Below, one piece after another: positions 52,426 to 60,947 of a stretch of 64,000 bases of DNA; the stretch's first letter is position 1, and the number at the start of each line of letters is the position of its first letter. The translations under genes were made by a program, and so were the position numbers. The notes below the pieces were generated by a model that was given only the letters and a program-made list of their open reading frames with translations, made no database searches and had not been told where the DNA came from. Source of the DNA: an uncultured Bacteroidales bacterium (GTDB lineage Bacteria > Bacteroidota > Bacteroidia > Bacteroidales > UBA932); the NCBI GenBank assembly GCA_949297365.1, contig CASFSL010000021.1, forward strand, positions 18,411 through 82,410, in the 5' to 3' direction.

Positions 52426-52836
52426 TTAAAACTTTATGTAAATATAGAGCGTGGTGCCCTTCCCGACTTCCGTCTCTATCCTCAGGCTGTCCGCATTCTC
52501 CTTTATGTTCGGCAGTCCCATGCCGGCCCCGAACCCCATCTCCCGGACTTCCTTCGAAGCCGTCGAGAATCCTTTCTGCATAGCCTTCTCCACATCAGGT
52601 ATACCCGGCCCTGTATCGGCCAGAACCACATTGATGCCGTCCGGTTCTATGTCCGCCGTTATCCTGCCGCCGTTGGCATGGGCCACTATATTGACCTCGG
52701 CCTCGTAGACGGCTATCACCACCCGTTTTACCACGGCCGGAGAGACACCCAGCTGCTTGAGCGCCTTCTTTATCGATGATGAGGCAAAGCCGGCCCGGGT
52801 AAAGTCCCCGGCAGCCACGTCGTATTCAAGTCTCAT
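52426..52836 (-). CDS. RsbW-like HATPase (anti-sigma/Ser kinase type)
   Basis: A 136-aa short HATPase domain: VVIAVYEAEVNIVAHANGG (N-box), ADTGPGIPDVEKAMQKGFS (G1) and MGFGAGMGLPNIKENADSLR (G2), the pattern of RsbW/SpoIIAB-type proteins. These phosphorylate antagonists or hold sigma factors. No sigma factor lies nearby. It follows the first DRTGG gene by one base and precedes the sensory hydrogenase gene. Confidence 0.85.
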   Translation of the reverse strand: MRLEYDVAAGDFTRAGFASSSIKKALKQLGVSPAVVKRVVIAVYEAEVNIVAHANGGRITADIEPDGINVVLADTGPGIPDVEKAMQKGFSTASKEVREMGFGAGMGLPNIKENADSLRIETEVGKGTTLYIYIKF

Positions 52837-52837
52837 A

Positions 52838-53182
52838 TCAATAAACGGGTTTCAGGCCGGCACTGTACAGTATGCCGGAGGTTTTGAACATCGAATAATC
52901 CGTGCGGATCACCACCATGCCGTTCTCGTCGGCCAGATCTATCATCTCGTCCGTCACGGCCTTGCCGCGAACGAAGATGATGTACCTCACGTCGGACATC
53001 TCCGCCGTACGGATGGACTGGACATTGGCCAGCCCAGTAACCAGCAGGAAATTATCTATCTTTATGGTAAGTACGTCGCTCATGAGGTCGGACGCGAATG
53101 CGTATTCCACAACCTCAGACATACGGTCTTCACCGCACATCACCTCGCCTTGAACAGCGTCTACTATTTCACCTATAGTCAT
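52838..53182 (-). CDS. DRTGG-domain protein, first gene of the hydrogenase operon
   Basis: A 114-aa DRTGG-like protein: MTIGEIVDAVQGEVMCGEDR, then FASDLMSDVLTIKIDNFLLV and IIFVRGKAVTDEMIDLADEN. It opens the ten-gene operon that runs down to hydC with gaps of 1-55 nt. The leader (53183-53279) shows no clear TAnnTTTG box. Confidence 0.82.
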   Translation of the reverse strand: MTIGEIVDAVQGEVMCGEDRMSEVVEYAFASDLMSDVLTIKIDNFLLVTGLANVQSIRTAEMSDVRYIIFVRGKAVTDEMIDLADENGMVVIRTDYSMFKTSGILYSAGLKPVY

Positions 53183-53279
53183 AGTTGTCTCATTTGTTAA
53201 ATCATGGTCAATAAAAACTCCGGCAAGTTACAAAATTTTCCCCAAACAACCGCATCCCGCCCCTACTGACAGAAAGTTT

Positions 53280-54104
53280 TTATTTGCCGCAGAGGTGACG
53301 GACGGCAGCCTGGGCACAGATACAGCCGAAGACAGCGGGCAGATAAGAGACTGTGCCTACCTGAGACTTCTTGTTGCGCTCGCCCTCCGTGGGGACTATG
53401 GCCTCACGCTCCGGCAGCTCCTCGGAGAACACGGCCTGGAAGCCCTTGCTGATGCCGATCTTGCGCAGACGCTTGCGCAGGATGAATGCCAGCGGACAGT
53501 TGTACGACTTGGAGATGTCCGCCAGACGGACTTTCGTGGCGTCCAGCTTCGCTCCCGAGCCCATAGAGGACACCAGGGGGATGCCGTTGTGGACGCAGTG
53601 GGCGATAAGGGCTATCTTGGGCGAAAGCGTATCTATGGCATCTATAACGAAATCCGGCCTGACGACTGTACAGGCAGATGCCATCTCCTTCAGGGCACTG
53701 TCCAGCACAGCAGATATATTGTCTTCGGTAAGGTACTCGGGAACTTTCACGATATGCAGCTCCGGATTGATGTCCAGCAGACGGCCGGCCATGACATCTA
53801 CTTTCAACTGCCCTTCAGTAGAGTCCAGTGCCAGCAGCTGCCTGTTCTTATTGCTCTCACTGACCCGGTCCGAGTCGATGATGATCATCCGCCCGACTCC
53901 GGCACGGGCCGTCATCTCTGCGGCGTATGCTCCCACTCCGCCCAGGCCTGCCACCACCACTGTAGACGAGCGGAGTCTGCCCAAAGCCTCATCTCCCAAC
54001 AGCAGGGCTGTCCTCTCCTGCCACAAAGGGCGGTACTGCTCCTGCCGGGCATCCGCCACTTCCGCTGCGTTACGACCGTCCTTGATATCCATGTCCAATT
54101 CCAT
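53280..54104 (-). CDS. tcdA: tRNA threonylcarbamoyladenosine dehydratase TcdA
   Basis: A 274-aa E1-like ThiF-family protein. The ATP-binding motif VVAGLGGVGAYAAEMTARAG (about 49-68) and IDSDRVSESNKNRQLLALDS are diagnostic; the catalytic Asp region is FVIDAIDTLSPKIALIAHCV. TcdA cyclises t6A37 to ct6A in ANN-decoding tRNAs, using a CsdA/CsdE-like or other sulfur-free route. Length and end (VFGCICAQAAVRHLC) fit. It lies 25 nt after mazG. Confidence 0.9.
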   Translation of the reverse strand: MELDMDIKDGRNAAEVADARQEQYRPLWQERTALLLGDEALGRLRSSTVVVAGLGGVGAYAAEMTARAGVGRMIIIDSDRVSESNKNRQLLALDSTEGQLKVDVMAGRLLDINPELHIVKVPEYLTEDNISAVLDSALKEMASACTVVRPDFVIDAIDTLSPKIALIAHCVHNGIPLVSSMGSGAKLDATKVRLADISKSYNCPLAFILRKRLRKIGISKGFQAVFSEELPEREAIVPTEGERNKKSQVGTVSYLPAVFGCICAQAAVRHLCGK

Positions 54105-54129
54105 TGCCGGCTGCCTCCTGTCTTATCTA

Positions 54130-54969
54130 TTACTTTTCCAGGGACTCACCATCCCGCTCCAGAGCCTTGGCCTCGTCCCAGATGGCATCCATCTCGGCCA
54201 GAGTCATATCCTTGAGCGAACGGCCCTGACGTATGGTGTGCTCCTCCAGATAGGTAAAGCGGCGGCGGAACTTGGCGCAGGTCATCTCCAGTGCCGTATC
54301 AGGATTCAGGTCATACAGACGGGCGGCATTGACGACAGAGAACAGAAAGTCTCCGAGCTCGCCCTCGGCCCTCTTGACCGACCCGGGATCAGCCTTGTCC
54401 ATCCGGTCCAGCTCCGTGCGGAACTCCCCGAGTTCCTCGGCCACCTTGTCCCAGACCTGAGAGCGTTCCTCCCAGTCGAATCCCACGGCCCTGGCCTTGT
54501 CCTGCATCCGATAGGCCTTCAGGAGCGGCGGCAGCGACACCGGCACTCCCGAGAGCACCCGCTTGTTGCCGTCCTTCTCCTTGGTCTTGAGTTCCTCCCA
54601 GTTCTGCACCACCTGGTCCGCCCCGTCCACATGGACCTCTCCGAAGACGTGGGGATGACGGTAGATCAACTTGTCGCACAGGCGGTTGATTACATCCACG
54701 ATATCAAATTCGCCCTTTTCCGAACCTATCTTAGCATAGAATACTATGTGCAGAAGCACGTCCCCCAGCTCTTTGGAGACTTCCTTGTCGTCTCCGCGCA
54801 GGATGGCGTCGCTCAACTCATAGGTCTCCTCTATCGTCTGGGGGCGCAGGGACTCAGTGGTCTGCTTGTGATCCCAGGGACATTTCTCCCTGAGCTCGTC
54901 CATAATATCCAGAAGGCGGCCGAAAGCCTCCAGCTTGGCCTGCCTGGAACTCATCTCGTTACTGCTCAT
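54130..54969 (-). CDS. mazG: Nucleoside triphosphate pyrophosphohydrolase MazG
   Basis: A 279-aa protein with two MazG domains. The first has LREKCPWDHKQTTESLRPQT and ELGDVLLHIVFYAKIGSEKG; the second has KAYRMQDKARAVGFDWEERS and GELGDFLFSVVNAARLYDLN, each with the E-x-x-E..E-x-x-D metal pattern. It hydrolyses (d)NTPs to NMP and PPi, cleaning abnormal nucleotides and lowering ppGpp in other bacteria. It begins the mazG-tcdA unit and is divergent from the WYL gene. Confidence 0.96.
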   Translation of the reverse strand: MSSNEMSSRQAKLEAFGRLLDIMDELREKCPWDHKQTTESLRPQTIEETYELSDAILRGDDKEVSKELGDVLLHIVFYAKIGSEKGEFDIVDVINRLCDKLIYRHPHVFGEVHVDGADQVVQNWEELKTKEKDGNKRVLSGVPVSLPPLLKAYRMQDKARAVGFDWEERSQVWDKVAEELGEFRTELDRMDKADPGSVKRAEGELGDFLFSVVNAARLYDLNPDTALEMTCAKFRRRFTYLEEHTIRQGRSLKDMTLAEMDAIWDEAKALERDGESLEK

Positions 54970-55041
54970 CTTTCTTGAAATTTGAGCCGTAAAGATAGGG
55001 ATTTTAAAGAAAATATCTCCCTCTGCTGAACATTTTAAACA

Positions 55042-55060
55042 TATGCTATATTATGGCATA
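55042..55060. promoter_or_regulatory. 19-bp palindrome over the WYL regulator promoter
   Basis: TATGCTATA-T-TATGGCATA: nine-base arms with one mismatch around one base. It lies 10 nt before a -7 box TATTTTTG (55070-55077), and the ATG follows at 55096. The position fits an operator for autoregulation. Confidence 0.55.
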
Positions 55061-55095
55061 AGTTTTTGTTATTTTTGTAAAAAATTTCAAAAGCC

Positions 55096-56004
55096 ATGAC
55101 AAAGGACATTCTGGACAAGTACATCTGGCTGGTGGACACCATTCACCAGGCCGGCCGCATCACCCTGGCCGAGATCAACGAAAAGTGGCACAGATCACCT
55201 ATCTGCGACGGCTGCGACATCCCGCGGAGGACATTCCACAACTGGAAGAACGCGATTCAGGACACATTTGACATCAACATCGAGTGCGACCGGCGCAGCG
55301 GATACCGCTACTACATCGAGCACCCGGAGGACATGACCAACGGAGCCATGCGCACCTGGCTTCTCAATACATTCACGGTAAACAACATCATCAACGAGAG
55401 CCGCAGCCTGAGCAGGCGGATTCTCTTCGAGAACGTCCCTTCCGGGCAGAAATACCTGACCTCCATCATCGAGGCCATGCAGAAGAACCTGGAGATCCGG
55501 CTGGTACACGAAAGCTACTGGCACGACGGCCCCTCCGCCTACACCGTGCAGCCGTGGTGCCTGAAGATATTCAACCAGAGATGGTATGTCTCAGGTCACT
55601 GCCACGAGAGAAACGGATTCAGGACATTTGCCCTTGACAGGATACAGGAGCTGACCGTACTGGACACCGTTTTCGAATACCCCAGGGACTTCAACGCTGA
55701 AGAGTACTTCGCCGACTTCTTCGGCATCATCACCTCCTCGGAAATAGGCAAGGAGACTATCCGTATCAAGGCCTACGGCCTGCAAGTCAACTATCTGCGG
55801 TCACTGCCGCTGCATCACAGCCAGAAAGAGACCGAGAAAGACCCCGCCGGAGAATGGGCCGTCTTCGAATACCGCCTCCGCCCGGCCACCGACTTCGTCT
55901 TCGAGCTGCTCAAGCACGGAAGTCAGCTGGAAGTCCTCTCTCCGCTATGGCTGCGCGAGAGCATAGCCAGCGACATCCGGGAAATGGCCGCCCGGTATAA
56001 ATAA
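55096..56004 (+). CDS. WYL-domain transcription regulator
   Basis: A 302-aa protein. The N-terminal 70 residues are a winged helix domain (YIWLVDTIHQAGRITLAEIN). A WYL domain spans about 130-215: RLVHESYWHDGPSAYTVQPW and LKIFNQRWYVSGHCHERNGF, then FALDRIQELTVLD. The C-terminal WCX extension (about 220-300) follows. WYL domains bind nucleic acid or nucleotide ligands and regulate stress or defence genes. The gene stands alone, divergent from mazG, with its own palindrome in the promoter. Confidence 0.9.
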   Translation: MTKDILDKYIWLVDTIHQAGRITLAEINEKWHRSPICDGCDIPRRTFHNWKNAIQDTFDINIECDRRSGYRYYIEHPEDMTNGAMRTWLLNTFTVNNIINESRSLSRRILFENVPSGQKYLTSIIEAMQKNLEIRLVHESYWHDGPSAYTVQPWCLKIFNQRWYVSGHCHERNGFRTFALDRIQELTVLDTVFEYPRDFNAEEYFADFFGIITSSEIGKETIRIKAYGLQVNYLRSLPLHHSQKETEKDPAGEWAVFEYRLRPATDFVFELLKHGSQLEVLSPLWLRESIASDIREMAARYK

Positions 56005-56097
56005 TTTATTTCCTTGGATTTTTTCCTTTTTCAGCGATTTATTTGTTTGGATAATTTCATTTTGCTATTTTTACACACCGAAACAAAACGCTTTTAT

Positions 56098-57486
56098 ATG
56101 TATTGCAAAAGGCTTATCGACAAATATCTATCGGAATGGGCATCAAGAGATATCCACAAGCCATTGTTGCTTAGAGGCGCCAGACAGGTAGGAAAATCCA
56201 CGGCCGTTCAGGAACTATCTAAAAAGTTTGAGAATTTTGTCGAGATAAACTTTGAGAAGCAGCCTAAATACAAAGCCCTGTTCAAAGATGACTTGGATGT
56301 CAAGCGCATTGTACCACAAATATCCGCCATGCACGGAACATCTATTGAACCAGGTAAAACGCTCTTATTCCTTGATGAGGTTCAGGAATGCCCGCAGGCC
56401 ATTATGGCTTTACGCTTTTTCAAGGAGGATATGCCTGATCTTCATGTTATTGCTGCCGGTTCTCTCCTTGAGTTTGCATTAAAAGAACTTCCCACATTCG
56501 GAGTCGGAAGAATACATTCAATGTTCATGTATCCAATGACTTTTGATGAATTTCTTGAAGCAAATGGTCAGCAGCTGCTCATTGAAGCCCGCAATCAAGC
56601 CTCTATAGAAAATCCTCTCCCTGAGCCTTTGCATGACAAATTGGTAGAATTTCTCCGTACCTACATGCTTGTCGGAGGAATGCCTGAATCCGTCAAGACT
56701 TGGGTTGAGTATCACGATTATATAAGATGCCAGGAAGTGCAGGATGACATTGTCGTCACATATGAGGATGATTTCCCGAAATACAAGAAAAGTGCAGATC
56801 CGGTATTGCTGCGCCAGACATTGCGGAGTGCGGCAGTTCAGGCTACTAAAAAGTTCATATACTCAAAAGTCGGTCCCGGTTATAAGACTGTAGAAGTGAA
56901 GAAAGCAGTAGAGCTGCTGGCTCTTGCAGGAATCCTGCATCCCGTAACACATACAGACGCCAATGGTCTGCCTTTGGGCAGCGAGGAAGATAAGTCGTAT
57001 CAAAAGATGCTGTTACTTGACACAGGACTATTGCTTCGCCTATTGAACATGTCGTTAGGCGATATATCTGAACTGACAACGCAGATTCTGACAGCGAGTG
57101 CTGCTGATTTAGTAAATAAAGGACCGATGGCAGAACTGGTGACAGGACTTGAAATGCTGCATAATATGAGTCCGAATATCCGTCACGATCTATACTATTG
57201 GGTAAGACATGCAAAAAATTCCCAAGCAGAGGTAGACTATATATCCAGTTATTTGCAGGTAGTTGTTCCTATCGAGGTCAAAGCTGACACACAAGGCGGG
57301 ATGAAGAGCCTGTGGTCGTTTATGCGTGATAAAAAACTTCATTATGCCATTCGATGCTCAATGGAGAATTTTGGAAAATTCGACTATGTGGATAACGAGG
57401 ACAATGCCGAAGTAAGGCATGTCCGAATCTGTCCAATGTATGCTGTTTCCAAAATAGAAGATATAAAACAAGGTATTGAAAAATAA
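56098..57486 (+). CDS. AAA ATPase with DUF4143 domain
   Basis: A 462-aa protein from MYCKRLIDKYLSEWASRDIH. Walker A is LLRGARQVGKSTAVQEL (about 24-40) and Walker B is TLLFLDEVQECPQAIMALRF (about 98). The C-terminal half has the DUF4143 domain (PVLLRQTLRSAAVQATKKFI, AEVDYISSYLQVVVPIEVKA), a PD-(D/E)XK-like fold. This family is very common in gut bacteria and of unknown function. A start at 56014 is possible in frame, but the ATG at 56098 gives the family N-terminus. It is more A+T-rich than its neighbours. Confidence 0.88.
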   Translation: MYCKRLIDKYLSEWASRDIHKPLLLRGARQVGKSTAVQELSKKFENFVEINFEKQPKYKALFKDDLDVKRIVPQISAMHGTSIEPGKTLLFLDEVQECPQAIMALRFFKEDMPDLHVIAAGSLLEFALKELPTFGVGRIHSMFMYPMTFDEFLEANGQQLLIEARNQASIENPLPEPLHDKLVEFLRTYMLVGGMPESVKTWVEYHDYIRCQEVQDDIVVTYEDDFPKYKKSADPVLLRQTLRSAAVQATKKFIYSKVGPGYKTVEVKKAVELLALAGILHPVTHTDANGLPLGSEEDKSYQKMLLLDTGLLLRLLNMSLGDISELTTQILTASAADLVNKGPMAELVTGLEMLHNMSPNIRHDLYYWVRHAKNSQAEVDYISSYLQVVVPIEVKADTQGGMKSLWSFMRDKKLHYAIRCSMENFGKFDYVDNEDNAEVRHVRICPMYAVSKIEDIKQGIEK

Positions 57487-57505
57487 TATATTCAATTAAA
57501 GAACT

Positions 57506-57952
57506 ATGCTTCAGAAAGGAGACAAAGCCCCGTACTTCGAGGGCACGGACCAGGACGGCAACATCATCCGCCTGAGTGATTTTGCAGGACGAAGACTCGT
57601 CCTCTACTTCTATCCCAAGGACAGCACCCCCGGCTGCACCGCCGAGGCCTGTGACCTCAGGGACAACTATGAAAGATTCCTCAGCCAGGGCTACGCCGTG
57701 GTGGGAGTCAGCAAGGACAGCGTGGCCTCGCACCGGAAATTCATAGAAAAATACTCCCTGCCCTTCCCCCTGATATCCGATCCTGACACGGTCATCCTGC
57801 AGGCCTACGAGGCCTGGGGCGAGAAGAAGAACTACGGCAAGGTCAGCATGGGCACCCTGCGCAAGACCTACATCATAGATGAGCAGGGCACCATCACCGA
57901 CATCATCTCCAAGGTGGACACCAAGAACCACACCGCCCAGATCCTCAAATAA
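57506..57952 (+). CDS. bcp: Thiol peroxidase, Bcp/PrxQ type
   Basis: A 148-aa peroxiredoxin. The peroxidatic Cys44 lies in YPKDSTPGCTAEACDLRDNY, with the resolving Cys49 five residues later, the usual PrxQ alpha-2 type. The GVSKDSVASHRKFIEKYSLP motif and length match. It reduces H2O2 and alkyl hydroperoxides with thioredoxin. Its start is 19 nt after the ATPase stop. Confidence 0.97.
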   Translation: MLQKGDKAPYFEGTDQDGNIIRLSDFAGRRLVLYFYPKDSTPGCTAEACDLRDNYERFLSQGYAVVGVSKDSVASHRKFIEKYSLPFPLISDPDTVILQAYEAWGEKKNYGKVSMGTLRKTYIIDEQGTITDIISKVDTKNHTAQILK

Positions 57953-57998
57953 CCCCAGCCGCCCCGAAACACTTTTGCAAAAGTGCTACCGCAATAAA

Positions 57999-58057
57999 AA
58001 AGTTCACAATTTTGTGGACCACAAAATTGTGAACTTTCACAATTTTCACTACATTTG
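57999..58057 (+). promoter_or_regulatory. Perfect 39-bp palindrome overlapping the promoter of the STAND ATPase gene
   Basis: AAAGTTCACAATTTTGTGG, a single A (58018), then its exact reverse complement (58019-58037). The right arm contains the -33 TTG (58027-58029); after exactly 20 nt follows TACATTTG (58050-58057). TTCACAATTTT occurs a third time at 58036-58046, inside the spacer. An operator for a dimeric or tetrameric repressor is the plain reading; the gene's own product is a candidate. Confidence 0.75.
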
Positions 58058-58075
58058 TCGGCAAAACAATGATTT

Positions 58076-59200
58076 ATGGAAAAAACATTCGTATTTGGAG
58101 TATCTGTAGAAGGCGACAATTTTACCGACAGAACACAGGAGACCAAAAGAATCAGGTCTAACTTTGAGAACGGAGTAAATACGATTCTTATATCACCAAG
58201 GCGCATAGGAAAAACGTCCTTGGTCAAAAAAGTATGTTCCTCGATTACAGAGTCCAGCATAAAAACCATTTACATGGACATTTATGACTGCAGGAACGAA
58301 TACGATTTCTATACCCGCTTCGCCACCTCTGTACTGCAAGGAACCTCGTCAAGAATCGAGCATGCACTGGAGTCTGCCAAGGAATTCCTCGGCAGACTGG
58401 CACCGGCAATATCCGTATCCCCCGCCCCTTCACACGAATTCTCAATATCCTTGGGAATAAAGCCAAAGGACATCGAGCCGGAAACTATATTGTCCCTTCC
58501 GGAAAAAATAGCCCGGAAAAAGCGAGCGCACATCGTCATCTGCATAGACGAATTCCAACAGATAGGAGAATTCCCAGATTCGCTCACCGTCCAGAAACGC
58601 CTGCGCGGCTCATGGCAGCACCAGCAGTCCACCTCATACTGCCTCTTCGGAAGCAAAAAGCATATGATGGAGAACATCTTTCAGAGCAGGCGCATGCCGT
58701 TTTACATGTTCGGAGACACATTCTACCTGAAGCCCATTCCGACCTGTGAATGGATTCCGTTCATACAGTCCAGATTCGCCTCAAAGGGGAAATTCATTGC
58801 AGCAGAACTTGCCGAAAAGATCTGCAGCACCGTAGACAATCACTCTTCCTACGTCCAGCAGCTCGCCTGGAACGTCCTGCTGCAGACTGACAGCAATGCG
58901 ACAGAACAAAATCTGAAAGATGCTGTCGAAGAACTCCTAAACCAGTGCTCCTCTCTATTCACCCAGCAGACAGAATCCCTTTCATCCTACCAAATGAATT
59001 TCCTCAAGGCAGTCTGCTCCGGCATCCATTCCGGCTTCTGGCACAAGGAAGTCACAGACCGTTTCGACCTCGGCTCCAAATCCAACATCGCCCGTATCCA
59101 GAAAAGCTTGACAGACAAAGAACTCATTGATAAAATAGACGGCCGTACCGTCATCGCCGACCCCGTACTCCGCCTCTGGCTCACCTCGCAATATCTATAA
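58076..59200 (+). CDS. STAND-type ATPase (archaeal ATPase family) with C-terminal winged helix
   Basis: A 374-aa ATPase. The P-loop is SPRRIGKTSLVKKV (about 41-54) and Walker B is HIVICIDEFQQIGEFP (about 155-170). QHQQSTSYCLFGSKKHMMEN is the sensor-like region. The C-terminal part (about 320-374) is a winged helix: LGSKSNIARIQKSLTDKELI with a wing. The family (ATPase_2, PF01637) is common in Bacteroidales and its role is unclear; STAND relatives work in defence or regulation. It is a single-gene unit behind a palindromic promoter. Confidence 0.85.
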   Translation: MEKTFVFGVSVEGDNFTDRTQETKRIRSNFENGVNTILISPRRIGKTSLVKKVCSSITESSIKTIYMDIYDCRNEYDFYTRFATSVLQGTSSRIEHALESAKEFLGRLAPAISVSPAPSHEFSISLGIKPKDIEPETILSLPEKIARKKRAHIVICIDEFQQIGEFPDSLTVQKRLRGSWQHQQSTSYCLFGSKKHMMENIFQSRRMPFYMFGDTFYLKPIPTCEWIPFIQSRFASKGKFIAAELAEKICSTVDNHSSYVQQLAWNVLLQTDSNATEQNLKDAVEELLNQCSSLFTQQTESLSSYQMNFLKAVCSGIHSGFWHKEVTDRFDLGSKSNIARIQKSLTDKELIDKIDGRTVIADPVLRLWLTSQYL

Positions 59201-59213
59201 CTATCAAACACTT

Positions 59214-59708
59214 TTACAAAATCCTCAGGGCAATGGCGGCGCAGGCCTCGGCGTCGGCCAGGGCGTGGTGGTGCTGCGTGAGGTCGTAGCCGCAGCGGGC
59301 TGCAACGGTCTGGAGCTGATGATTCGGTAGCTGCGGCCCGAAAACACGGCGGGAAGCCCTGCAGGTACAATGGAACGCATACTCCGGGTAATCCATGCGG
59401 TACATCTGGAACACAGCCCGCAGACAACTCTCGTCGAAAGGACTGTTGTGGGCCACTAACGGCAGCCCTTCTATCAGCGGAGCCACCTTCTCCCACACGT
59501 GGGGAAATACCGGCGCACCGGCAGTATCCTCCAAGGCAAGGCCGTGTACCCGGGTATTCCAGTAACTGTAATACTCAGGCTCGGGCCGTATGAGGCTGTA
59601 GAAGCGGTCTATTATCTCTCCGCCCCGCACCACGACCACCCCCACGCTGCACACACTGGTACGCTGTTCATTGGCTGTCTCGAAATCTATGGCTGCAAAA
59701 TCTTTCAT
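59214..59708 (-). CDS. DEDDh 3'-5' exonuclease (DnaQ-like)
   Basis: A 164-aa exonuclease. Exo I is FAAIDFETANEQRTSVC (catalytic D and E), Exo II is LVAHNSPFDESCLRAVF, and Exo III is HHHALADAEACAAIA with the final H and D of DEDDh. It degrades DNA or RNA from the 3' end; similar free-standing proteins act in repair or RNA decay. It ends the two-gene unit with the phosphoesterase (4-nt gap) and is convergent with the ATPase gene. Confidence 0.92.
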   Translation of the reverse strand: MKDFAAIDFETANEQRTSVCSVGVVVVRGGEIIDRFYSLIRPEPEYYSYWNTRVHGLALEDTAGAPVFPHVWEKVAPLIEGLPLVAHNSPFDESCLRAVFQMYRMDYPEYAFHCTCRASRRVFGPQLPNHQLQTVAARCGYDLTQHHHALADAEACAAIALRIL

Positions 59709-59712
59709 GGGC

Positions 59713-60384
59713 TCAAATATAAAGATAAAGGCCGTTGCGCAGGCAGTCGCAGAACACTATCTTGCCGCCGCCCGGGCCGGTACGCTCGGTCACCTCCTCC
59801 ACCCGGCTGTGCCCGACTATCTGGGTGAAGCCGTGCAGCGGATCTTCCAGCTCGCTTTTATCTGCCCAGAATATGCCCCCTGTATCACCGCGATGACCAC
59901 CACGGGCATAGCCGACACGAAGCAACGCCGGGACCTGGTCTGCCGCCGGATTATTGAGTTGTTCCACAATAGACCGCGAAGCATCTCCACGAAAATCATT
60001 ATCGAACCACTCCTGCGACACCCCGGCATGGGTAAACAGATATTCTCCGTCCTGAAACGCATACTGGAACAGGGCAATATTATTCAGGAACATCCATGAG
60101 GCCGCCTCCGCTATCTCCATATCAAAGCGAGTACCGACACAAGCCTCATCACAGAAATAGTGCAGGTCGTGATTTCCCAACAGCAACACCACATCCTCCG
60201 GTCTGTCCCGCTTCAACTGCATGATCGCCCGAAGATTGTCCAAAAGTTTTCCCTTATGGACATACCCGTACGGATCCAGATAGTCCCCGAGAAAGACCAC
60301 CCTGCACTCCGGATGCGCCTCCACTACATCCCGCCACAGGTCCAGCCCGTGCACGTCGCCTATCGCTATAGTCGCCTTTTCCAT
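59713..60384 (-). CDS. Calcineurin-like metallophosphoesterase
   Basis: A 223-aa protein. Motifs: AIGDVHGLDLWRDVV (GDxH), VVFLGDYLDPYG (GDxxDRG-type) and VLLLGNHDLHYF (GNHD), with LFTHAGVSQEWF as the later His motif. It is likely a phosphatase of the PrpA or diadenosine tetraphosphatase type. Length fits. It opens the unit with the exonuclease gene. Confidence 0.92.
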   Translation of the reverse strand: MEKATIAIGDVHGLDLWRDVVEAHPECRVVFLGDYLDPYGYVHKGKLLDNLRAIMQLKRDRPEDVVLLLGNHDLHYFCDEACVGTRFDMEIAEAASWMFLNNIALFQYAFQDGEYLFTHAGVSQEWFDNDFRGDASRSIVEQLNNPAADQVPALLRVGYARGGHRGDTGGIFWADKSELEDPLHGFTQIVGHSRVEEVTERTGPGGGKIVFCDCLRNGLYLYI

Positions 60385-60486
60385 ATTTCAAAAATAGTAA
60401 ATTCTTTACCATTCTGCACCCTACCATGCAGTATTTTAACCAAAGCACTGACAATGTGATACTTAGTAATTAATAGCAAAAGTATC

Positions 60487-60947
60487 TTCTTAGGAAATGA
60501 TTATCCGCAAAGATACCCCTAGGACAGTCAAGGAGAATGTATGCCCGCACATTCCGTAAATGCACCGGTGCAAGATGTCGCAGGTGACGGGGTAGCGTGG
60601 AGGCACTCCAGTGTCTGCCGAGACCTGTCCTCTGTCGCTTTTTGAAAGTTCTTGATAACTAGGCGAATGTAAAACAGTGCGGAGGATAGGGGTGGCGGAT
60701 TCCGGACATTTTGACGGTTTTCGGTCACCCCTATCCTCGGGCCTGTTCGCATATATACCTGAGCACTAGCGATTTGTCGTTACTTTGTGCAGGATAGGTG
60801 TCTCGGATACGGCCATGGACCTGGATGAAAGCCGCCGGGAAAGGCCGGGAGTCCCTACCCGGCGGCCCTTCCCCAGCCTTGAGCCTAGGGCCTGGCAGAG
60901 GAGGAACAGCTATAAGGGGCATTTTTGCGGATAATCATTCTTAGGAA
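60487..60947. mobile_element. MITE-like element, 461 bp, with terminal inverted repeats
   Basis: The ends 60487-60520 and 60915-60947 are inverted copies: both read ATGATTATCCGCAAA then nAT-nCCCCT inward, about 28 of 33 bases equal. No transposase frame lies inside. The interior holds a perfect 13-bp inverted repeat, GAGGATAGGGGTG/CACCCCTATCCTC (about 60681-60736), and a G+C-rich part unlike the flanks. No target-site duplication is evident. It explains most of the gap 60385-61240. Confidence 0.55.

Noticed and set aside
60528..60922. Short minus-strand frames inside the 60487-60947 element
   Set aside because: They have no recognisable motif and run through the inverted repeats; taken as chance frames.
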